Below, piece after piece: positions 31,449 through 37,809 of a DNA stretch of 37,809 nucleotides. The DNA lies in contig JAQRMW010000116.1 in the NCBI GenBank assembly GCA_028599075.1, positions 1 to 37,809 on the forward strand, read 5' to 3'. The stretch is from Urechidicola sp. Lineage in GTDB: Bacteria; Bacteroidota; Bacteroidia; Flavobacteriales; Flavobacteriaceae. Position 1 is the stretch's first letter; each line of letters starts with the position of its first letter. The notes under the pieces are model-generated. The model ran no database searches and was not told the origin of the DNA. It saw only the letters and a list, made by a program, of their open reading frames with translations. The position numbers and the translations under genes are program-made.

Positions 31449-33823
31449 ATTTTATTTTTAATAATTCTTTTATTATAACTTAAGATAATTGTAACTACTA
31501 TTATTCCTATCATAATATATAGCCATGTAGGCATTGGAGCAGGGTCTCCCGTTGCATAAGAATGTAAACCTGAGAGATAATAATTTACACCATAATAAGT
31601 CATTAAAATCGAAAAAAATGAAATTACAGTGCCCACATTAAAAATATAATGGGAATAAATATTTTTAATAAATCGTAAATGTAAAACTATGGTATATACG
31701 ATTATCGAAATGTAAGTCCAAGTTTCTTTTGGATCCCAACCCCAATATCTTCCCCAAGATTCATTTGCCCAAATACCACCTAAAAAATTTCCTATTGTTA
31801 AAAGGATTAATCCAATAATAACAGTCACTTCATTTATATAAGTAATGTTTTGGATATGAACATCTAAATGAGGTCTAGATGTATTTCTTAATAGATATAT
31901 AATCAAGGTTAAAAAACCTAATATAGCCGAAACACCAAAAAAGCCATAGCTCGCAGTAATCACTGAAACATGAATACTAAGCCAATATGATTTTAAAACA
32001 GGAACTAAGCTTGTTATTTGAGGATTGATTTCTCCTAAGTATGCTGAGAATACGAAAACACCTGCCATAATAAGTGCAGCACCTAAACCTATAATCGATT
32101 TTCTAAAAAACAGGATTCCCGCTAAAACAGAAGAGTATGCAATATAAACCATTGTTTCGTATGTGTTGCTAATAGGAGCATAGCCACCAATAAACCAACG
32201 TAGAGCTATTCCAAATGAATGAGATAAGAATAAAATTAAAACAACACTGTTCATTATTATCCTAACTTTAGGGTTTAACATCTTATTATAGAACATAGAA
32301 ATTAAACTATAAAAAACCAATAGTAAACCTATCAATAAGTAGGCTACAGATAGTTTTATAAAAATACGCATATCATTGTACCATAATTCTGCGTCAATTC
32401 TCGATTGTGAAGGGATAACTTCTTCACCATTATTTAGTTGATAGTTTTTAATATAGTTTAGATCAGTAATGGCTGATTGATAATCTCTTGCATATACTTT
32501 ATCTAAAAAGGACATTGATTTTTTTTGCAATTCGGATGTATCAAGTTCCATAAACAGCGCTGGTAAATTAACCCATTCGTTATTAGGGCTGTCAGGTTTT
32601 GGGAATACATTAATCAGCATGCCTCTAAAAGACATAAAAGCAATATTGAGTAATTCATCTACTTGGATTATATCTCTTTCAAAAGTTCCTCTTTTTGATG
32701 GAGCCATTTTGCTTGCTTTTTCTGCTTCTTCTGTAAATTTGAATTGACCTCTTTCATCGAAAAAAACATTAAAAGGAACAAGTTTTTGATTTTCATCAAC
32801 ATTAAGTAGCTTTCTAAGTTTAGGGGTTTTTACTCGAATTAAATAAACGTTTTTCCAAATTTCAGGTCTTGTAAACATTCCTAAAACAACTTGGTTAGCA
32901 TCCATTCCATTCCACTTTCCTTTTCCAGTAAGCTTGTAAAGAACCTCTTTGTTTTGGGTGTCTAGAGGTTTCATTCTACCAGTAGGCCCTTGAACTATAA
33001 TTTTACCTAACTCTTCAGCTAGCTCTTTAGAGTTCTCTTTATGTTCTACTAAATAATTGTCATAATTATATTGTTGTGAATACAAATTAGGAACTACACT
33101 AATAGTAAAAACTAAGATTGCAATAGGCATTTTATGAAGCTTTAGAAGTAAAAATCGAATTCGAGATTTTGGATCAAATAACGTAAGTATTAACCCCAAA
33201 AATAGCAACGCATAACCTATATAGGTTATAATAACACCAGGGTCTTTATTTACCGAAAGAAAAGTGCCTTTTTCATCTTCATCATAAGAGGTCTGAAAAA
33301 ACTTAAAGCCCTTATAAGTTAGAGTGTTATTCATATAGATTTTCGTTTCAAATTTTTGAGCATTTTCTACATCGATGACTGTAACATCTGAATTGAATTC
33401 TGAAGGGGCTCTACTACCTGGATATCTTTTTAAAGTAAAATCATTTAATTCAACAAAAAAAGGCAATACAATTTGTTTATTTTCTATTGTAAAAGTATTC
33501 GATTTCTGTCCTTCTCTAATATGCATTGTGCCTTCTATACCAAAATGATGTGTAATGAAAGCACCTATTAAAATTATTACAAAAGCAAAATGAAAAATAG
33601 GCCCAGGCTTTAAAATACTTTTTCTTAGTTGTACAAAAATTAGAATTAAATTAAATGCAGACAGAAATAATAATGTTTGATACCACCAACTGGTATAGAC
33701 AGTGTTTTTAGCATATGCATTGCCAAAATCATTTTCTAAGAATGTGCCAACTGCTGCTCCTATTGCTAAAATGATTAGCAACAAAAACATTGTTAAATAT
33801 GAGCTCAAAATTTTATAAATCAT
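31445..33823 (-). CDS. ccsBA: CcsBA (NrfI-like) cytochrome c heme-lyase fusion
   Basis: A 792-residue membrane protein joining ResB/CcsB (residues about 1-430, with helices at the N-terminus and near 195-245, and a large periplasmic part) to CcsA (about 470-785). The CcsA half has the tryptophan-rich heme-handling WWD motif ESWGRYWGWDPKETWTY and flanking His residues (SHSFGIALRW, IHVSVITASYG). Such fusions export heme and attach it to apocytochromes of system II. In epsilonproteobacteria the dedicated version, NrfI, serves the unusual CxxCK site of NrfA. Its position 84 bp after nrfA, whose first heme site is CWTCK, suggests the same job here. A strong hairpin lies in that gap. Confidence 0.93.
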   Translation of the reverse strand: MIYKILSSYLTMFLLLIILAIGAAVGTFLENDFGNAYAKNTVYTSWWYQTLLFLSAFNLILIFVQLRKSILKPGPIFHFAFVIILIGAFITHHFGIEGTMHIREGQKSNTFTIENKQIVLPFFVELNDFTLKRYPGSRAPSEFNSDVTVIDVENAQKFETKIYMNNTLTYKGFKFFQTSYDEDEKGTFLSVNKDPGVIITYIGYALLFLGLILTLFDPKSRIRFLLLKLHKMPIAILVFTISVVPNLYSQQYNYDNYLVEHKENSKELAEELGKIIVQGPTGRMKPLDTQNKEVLYKLTGKGKWNGMDANQVVLGMFTRPEIWKNVYLIRVKTPKLRKLLNVDENQKLVPFNVFFDERGQFKFTEEAEKASKMAPSKRGTFERDIIQVDELLNIAFMSFRGMLINVFPKPDSPNNEWVNLPALFMELDTSELQKKSMSFLDKVYARDYQSAITDLNYIKNYQLNNGEEVIPSQSRIDAELWYNDMRIFIKLSVAYLLIGLLLVFYSLISMFYNKMLNPKVRIIMNSVVLILFLSHSFGIALRWFIGGYAPISNTYETMVYIAYSSVLAGILFFRKSIIGLGAALIMAGVFVFSAYLGEINPQITSLVPVLKSYWLSIHVSVITASYGFFGVSAILGFLTLIIYLLRNTSRPHLDVHIQNITYINEVTVIIGLILLTIGNFLGGIWANESWGRYWGWDPKETWTYISIIVYTIVLHLRFIKNIYSHYIFNVGTVISFFSILMTYYGVNYYLSGLHSYATGDPAPMPTWLYIMIGIIVVTIILSYNKRIIKNKI

Positions 33824-33854
33824 AAAGCCAAATATAAGATGTAAAACTGTATTA

Positions 33855-33886
33855 AAAATCTCTTTCCTTTTAAGGAAAGAGATTTT
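33855..33886 (-). terminator. Long perfect hairpin between nrfA and ccsBA
   Basis: A 15-bp perfect stem with a 2-base centre: AAAATCTCTTTCCTT and AAGGAAAGAGATTTT. On the minus strand the stem ends in a short T-run. Inside a same-strand operon it probably acts as a partial terminator or an mRNA-stabilising end, keeping nrfHA product above ccsBA. Confidence 0.65.
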
Positions 33887-33907
33887 ATTTTAATAAATTC
33901 TAAATAT

Positions 33908-35458
33908 TTAATGAACTGATTTTTCTTTATCTTTTTCAAGACCAAAATAAGATGACTTGTTGTCAGCTTCTTCCGCTTCGTTCTTAATTTTTTCAGACCA
34001 ATTGCCTTTTTCAACAGCTAATTTATTCCATTCCTTTTCTAAGGTGTTTTTGAATTCTAATTTGGCCTCAGTAAGTTTTTGAAGAGGAACGCCAGCTAAT
34101 TTCTGAGCATTTTCTTTAGTTTCAAAATCAGGTGCTGCGTATTTCCAAACGCCCTTTTTAGCTAAGATTCCTACAATTTCTAATCTAGCTTGCATAGCAT
34201 AGTCATTTGCTACAGAAAGAAGTCTTAAAGTTTCTTCAGGTGCATGGAAAAAAGAAGGGTGAGAGGCTACTGCATAATCCCATCTCCATTGTCCTTTTCT
34301 TACTAAGTCTCTAACTCCCTTTAATTCTTCGTCTGTTGCACCAACTTCCATACATTTAGCTATTTCAAGATGAGCTTTAGCTAAGTTATCCATAGCTATT
34401 TCATGTAGCTGATCTTTTCTAACATATTTCTGACTTACAATACCTCTTAGCTTACTTTCACTTTCTCTATGACAAGGCATACAAGATCTATCCATTGTAT
34501 TTAATGGGTTTTGTAATTGGTGATCAGAATATTTAACCGACCCCTCTTGTGTATATGGCATATGACAATCTGCACAAGAAACACCTTTTTGACCATGAAT
34601 ACCAGTTAAATATAACTCATAGCCTGGGTGTTGTGTTTTTAATACAGGTACTTGAGAAATTTTATTTTTAAAATCTGTATGACCTACTTCATCATAATAC
34701 TTTTCAGCACCTTCGGCTGTTAAACCATTTTGCCAAGGGAATGTTACTACTTTTGCAATTTTTTCAACTCCATCTTTGTCTGTCCACTTTTCTTTTTTAA
34801 AGTAATACTCAGAGTGACATTGTGCACAGACTAAGCTTCTTTTTACTTGATGTGTTGACTCTTCAAAAGAAGGTTTTCCTGCAGCTTTTAATGCTCTATT
34901 CATATAAGGCACATGTATTGCTAACTCTGCAGTTTTATTATCGTGACAGTTGTAGCATCCAATAGGGTTTTTAATTTCACTACCATATTTTGCCCATTTT
35001 CCAGTAAAATATTCAAGTTCACCATCATCCTCAGTCATTCTTGGGACATCTGGCGATTTACATGTCCAACATGCTGTTGGCATTGGTCCTGTTTTATCAT
35101 CAACAGGAGCGCCAGTTCTAAGAGTATTGGTGTTATCTTGTACTGCATAATAATGTCCTCTAGGTGCATTATAATCTTTAGCAAATCCATACCCAGCCCA
35201 AAGAATAGCTAATTGCGATTTATCAGCAAGCATATCTGTGATATCATCACTTTCTTTGGTTTTTAACCAAGATCCATATTGTCTAGGGTAGTATCTAGAC
35301 CATTTTTCATTTTCAGCTCTGTCTTCATGAGCAATTTCTGGAGTCTCATTTAAGATAACTCTATCTTCATTATTCTTTTTTATATTTCTGGTTAATAGAA
35401 ATAAAGCTACTATAACTAGTATTAGTATAGATAACAAAATTTTGAAATTAATTTTCAT
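33908..35458 (-). CDS. nrfA: Cytochrome c nitrite reductase, catalytic subunit
   Basis: Periplasmic pentaheme enzyme reducing nitrite to ammonium with six electrons. Five heme sites are visible: CWTCK (130-134, the Lys-ligated catalytic heme), CYNCH (168-172), CAQCH (211-215), CADCH (295-299) and CMPCH (326-330). At 516 residues it is in the normal range. An N-terminal hydrophobic helix (residues 4-23) is a signal or an uncleaved anchor. It follows nrfH by 25 bp. Electrons come from menaquinol through NrfH. NrfA can also reduce NO and sulfite in other bacteria, which could matter beside a sulfite-forming pathway. Confidence 0.97.
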   Translation of the reverse strand: MKINFKILLSILILVIVALFLLTRNIKKNNEDRVILNETPEIAHEDRAENEKWSRYYPRQYGSWLKTKESDDITDMLADKSQLAILWAGYGFAKDYNAPRGHYYAVQDNTNTLRTGAPVDDKTGPMPTACWTCKSPDVPRMTEDDGELEYFTGKWAKYGSEIKNPIGCYNCHDNKTAELAIHVPYMNRALKAAGKPSFEESTHQVKRSLVCAQCHSEYYFKKEKWTDKDGVEKIAKVVTFPWQNGLTAEGAEKYYDEVGHTDFKNKISQVPVLKTQHPGYELYLTGIHGQKGVSCADCHMPYTQEGSVKYSDHQLQNPLNTMDRSCMPCHRESESKLRGIVSQKYVRKDQLHEIAMDNLAKAHLEIAKCMEVGATDEELKGVRDLVRKGQWRWDYAVASHPSFFHAPEETLRLLSVANDYAMQARLEIVGILAKKGVWKYAAPDFETKENAQKLAGVPLQKLTEAKLEFKNTLEKEWNKLAVEKGNWSEKIKNEAEEADNKSSYFGLEKDKEKSVH

Positions 35459-35483
35459 TTTTTTAAGTTTATTTATTATTGAT

Positions 35484-36014
35484 TTATTTTTCTTTTACGC
35501 CTAAATTATATGGTGTTGTTGTAATACCTCTAACTTTACCATGTGGTACACTTTTGTGGCATTCCCAACATTTACGTCCACCTTCAATATCACTTTGTTC
35601 ATCATAATTATGATACTTATCTGCACTCTCTACCAATGTAGATGTAACAGATTTATGACAACTAATACAATTCTTTTGAACGCGTTCTGCTCCATAATCA
35701 CTTATTTTTATTGTATTATCATAAGTCTTAAGGGTAAAAGCTACAGAATGATTCCAACCATCAATAGACTTAGCTACATATTTAGATATGTTGCTGTCAG
35801 TTGGTAGGTGACAATCTACACAAGTTGCTCTTTGCGCATGCGAACTGTGTTGCCAAGTTGCATATTGCGTATTCATTGCATGACAATTAATACATGCTTT
35901 AGGGTCACTTGATAAGTACGATGGCATTTTTGATTCGTATATAATATATACAAACATTGCAAATGCAATTGCTCCTACTAGAAGCGTAACCCTTTTTAAA
36001 TTAATGTTTTTCAT
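35484..36014 (-). CDS. nrfH: NrfH, tetraheme quinol dehydrogenase
   Basis: Membrane-anchored NapC/NirT-family cytochrome that takes electrons from menaquinol to NrfA. One N-terminal helix (residues 8-26) is followed by four heme sites: CINCH (41-45), CVDCH (65-69), CISCH (116-120) and CWECH (149-153). CINCHAM has the Met (47) that ligates the first heme in known NrfH. At 176 residues it is the compact four-heme form. It begins 5 bp after the porin stop and precedes nrfA by 25 bp. Confidence 0.95.
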   Translation of the reverse strand: MKNINLKRVTLLVGAIAFAMFVYIIYESKMPSYLSSDPKACINCHAMNTQYATWQHSSHAQRATCVDCHLPTDSNISKYVAKSIDGWNHSVAFTLKTYDNTIKISDYGAERVQKNCISCHKSVTSTLVESADKYHNYDEQSDIEGGRKCWECHKSVPHGKVRGITTTPYNLGVKEK

Positions 36015-36019
36015 TAATA

Positions 36020-37345
36020 TTATTGTTTTTGTTTTTCGGCTTTATAATTAAATAGATTAGGTTTAAAGGTAACCATTACCCATGCCCAACTGTTATGGAT
36101 ACTGCTATCACCTCCTTTAATTATTTCCATTGAATCTGTTGCCAACATTTGTGAATACCCTGCATTTAGGTTGATGCTTTTGGTTAATTTATAACCCAAT
36201 GCAAAATCAATTTCTGTACCTAAATAATTATCCGTTTTTTCACCTGATCCATTAATTATATCTGCAGCTGACGAAAATATATGTGGAATTATTTTTGCAG
36301 AAAATTTATCTTTAGTGTATGCTAAATTAAAATAAATATCTACTAAACCAACATTATTAGCATGGTTACCTACATAAAAATAATCCATCCAACCATTAAA
36401 TTTATGATTTGTACCAAATAGGGGAGCAAAAGATTTTAAATCTGTACTAGTATCGTCCATATCTTTACCAGAAAGATATTCACCTCCTATGCCAGCTTTA
36501 AAATTATCATTGATTTTATAACCGAAATTTCCTCCAAAATATGCTGAGCTTACACTTTTATCTAAAGATTTTCCAGTTTGAAAATAAATAGAAGCATCTG
36601 CACTTATTTTTCCAGCTTTATAGGTTACTCTTGGCCCTATGGTTTGCATAAAATCGATGGTTTTATCTTCGTCAATTGTCCCCACATTTTCAAGATATTC
36701 AATACCTGTATTTAATAGTAAGAAGCTAACTTTTACTTTATCAAATTTTCCATGATACCAACCATATTGAAAAGTCTTATACCCAGCTGCATTACTATAC
36801 AATGCATCAATTCCTGATTGAGAATCGGCATTATAAGCAAAACCTAAATCTACTCTGTGGTTACTAGTTGGTGTGAATTTTACTAAAAGGGCATCATGGC
36901 TACGAGCTTGTTGTGCCCAACCCACATTACCAAAAATTCTTGAATCGTCATATATGATTTCTTGACGACCAAATTTCATACTCCACTTTTCAGAAAGTAC
37001 TGCTTCTGCCCAAGCTTCATGAAAAGAAATTGCATTATCATCTGCTGCTAATGTGCTTACGTCTCCCCAAACTCTTACATTCTGAAGAGCAACTTTAAAA
37101 ATCATTTTACTTTTCTTAAAGTTGAAATTGATTCTTGTACGTTGCGAAATAAAGTTAGCTGCTTCATCACCATCAGTTCTAAGTGTTTTAAAACCATATT
37201 TGTTTTCGAAACGAGGTCTTAATTCACCAGAAAGATTAAATTCTTGAGCTGTCAAATTAAATGAGAACAGTACAAAAAATAAAAAAAGACATTTAAAAAT
37301 GATGCTTCTTTTTAACTGCGAAAAATTGTTGGTAATTGTATTCAT
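36020..37345 (-). CDS. Outer-membrane porin, alginate-export-like family
   Basis: A 441-residue outer-membrane beta-barrel. The N-terminal signal peptide ends at FNLTAQ, after which the mature chain starts EFNLSGELRPRFENKYG. The body alternates short polar and aromatic strands, with the motif WSMKFGRQEIIYDDSRIFG typical of the alginate-export porin family, and ends with strand NSWAWVMVTFKPNLF near the C-terminus. It is the first gene of the nrf operon, so it probably lets nitrite, formate or another small anion cross the outer membrane. The exact solute is unknown. The FNR-like promoter lies directly upstream. Confidence 0.85.
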   Translation of the reverse strand: MNTITNNFSQLKRSIIFKCLFLFFVLFSFNLTAQEFNLSGELRPRFENKYGFKTLRTDGDEAANFISQRTRINFNFKKSKMIFKVALQNVRVWGDVSTLAADDNAISFHEAWAEAVLSEKWSMKFGRQEIIYDDSRIFGNVGWAQQARSHDALLVKFTPTSNHRVDLGFAYNADSQSGIDALYSNAAGYKTFQYGWYHGKFDKVKVSFLLLNTGIEYLENVGTIDEDKTIDFMQTIGPRVTYKAGKISADASIYFQTGKSLDKSVSSAYFGGNFGYKINDNFKAGIGGEYLSGKDMDDTSTDLKSFAPLFGTNHKFNGWMDYFYVGNHANNVGLVDIYFNLAYTKDKFSAKIIPHIFSSAADIINGSGEKTDNYLGTEIDFALGYKLTKSINLNAGYSQMLATDSMEIIKGGDSSIHNSWAWVMVTFKPNLFNYKAEKQKQ

Positions 37346-37406
37346 TTGCTTGTGTTTTTATTAGATAATATTTAAAGTAATTGATGATTATATTTTATTT
37401 TCATAG

Positions 37407-37450
37407 CAAACATATTGCTAAAACAAGTGTGATTATATGATAAAAATCAT
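37407..37450 (-). promoter_or_regulatory. FNR-like operator plus -7 octamer for the nrf operon
   Basis: ATGAT-AAAA-ATCAT (37437-37450) is a perfect dyad, one base per half from the FNR consensus. On the minus strand the octamer TATGTTTG (37407-37414) matches TAnnTTTG exactly. The operator centre is 36.5 bp from the octamer's last base, the same geometry as the sulfur promoters. The start codon of the porin is about 60 bp further on. Confidence 0.75.
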
Positions 37451-37609
37451 TAAATAAAATAAATTTTCAAAGGAATTATTTTATTAAATAAAGAATGTAA
37501 GTAGCTGTAAATAAATAGGATATGTGTTGCTAAGTATCAATTTTATACCCTGCCCGTTTCTGTTAACTTGACTTTTAATAAAAAAAGAAATGCAGATTTT
37601 AAAATAGAT

Positions 37610-37625
37610 TGTAACAAAAGTTACA
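37610..37625. promoter_or_regulatory. Orphan TGTAAC-N4-GTTACA operator
   Basis: TGTAAC-AAAA-GTTACA is a perfect dyad of the island type. No TAnnTTTG octamer lies 36.5 bp away on either strand. It is 265 bp upstream of the nrf operon start codon, so it may act from a distance, serve a gene beyond the right edge, or be a relic. Confidence 0.55.
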
Positions 37626-37809
37626 AAAGCGAGTGATTTTGGAACTAAGAATGAGGACGAAACAGCAATTTTTATGATGCTGAAAGATGACAAATTAGAG
37701 AAAATTATTGTTTTATATTTCTTACCAAGTTGGGAGGATACATTGATCGTTTAATTTTTTTAATAATGGAGCAATTCCACCAACCAAACTTTCCTTCATA
37801 ATTTTTGAA

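Larger units (their letters stand above)
37346..37809. other. 464-bp region without a recognised gene
   Basis: This holds the nrf promoter (37407-37450) and a perfect TGTAAC box (37610-37625). The rest has no convincing gene. A plus-strand frame from about 37600 to 37755 is open but lacks a start. A minus-strand frame runs in from the right edge to a stop at 37722-37724 and may be the tail of a gene outside the window, but 29 codons are too few to judge. Confidence 0.6.

Noticed and set aside
37484-37693. Minus-strand open frame of 69 codons at the right end
   Set aside because: Its composition is that of AT-rich non-coding sequence, it has no family resemblance, and it covers the TGTAAC operator.

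Overview
The window is AT-rich DNA from a member of the Bacteroidota, most likely a flavobacterium. The signs are a SecA of about 1,110 residues without the usual C-terminal zinc motif, promoters matching the TAnnTTTG octamer of this phylum, almost no Shine-Dalgarno sequences, and protein families typical of Flavobacteriaceae. I see no rRNA, tRNA, CRISPR array, complete insertion sequence or phage module.

Left part (1-17229): housekeeping and surface genes. A 3' remnant of a DUF58 gene lies at the left edge. Then come secA, a DUF2795 protein, a cobalamin adenosyltransferase with a SAM methyltransferase, a short exopolysaccharide operon (Wza-like lipoprotein, Wzc-like kinase, Gfo/Idh/MocA dehydrogenase, initiating sugar transferase), hutI with a zinc-ribbon PD-(D/E)XK protein, fumC, a 59-residue membrane protein, an aldehyde dehydrogenase, a TPR protein and a YceI protein.

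Middle part (17446-30918): a sulfur-oxidation island. It holds a Crp/Fnr-type regulator, a split YeeE/YedE transporter, an Fe-S/NrfD fusion and a cytoplasmic molybdopterin subunit (together resembling the sulfite dehydrogenase SoeABC), two SulP anion transporters, a CstB-like persulfide dioxygenase-rhodanese, and a type II sulfide:quinone oxidoreductase. The inferred route is sulfide to persulfide (SQR), to sulfite or thiosulfate (CstB-like), to sulfate (Soe-like), with sulfate leaving through SulP and electrons entering the quinone pool.

Right part (31020-37345, minus strand): a nitrite-ammonification operon in the order outer-membrane porin, nrfH, nrfA, ccsBA (NrfI-like heme ligation), OB-like lipoprotein. 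It could reoxidise the quinol made by the sulfur island.

The strongest new observation is regulatory. Four promoters in the sulfur island carry the palindrome TGTAAC-N4-GTTACA (two exact or one mismatch, one more degenerate). In all four its centre lies exactly 36.5 bp upstream of the last base of a TAnnTTT(G/A) octamer, which puts it near -41.5, the class II activator position of Crp/Fnr proteins. The nrf promoter has the same 36.5 bp geometry with an FNR-like box (ATGAT-N4-ATCAT) instead. The first sulfur promoter carries both box types 19 bp apart. The regulator at 17446 is the obvious candidate for the TGTAAC box.
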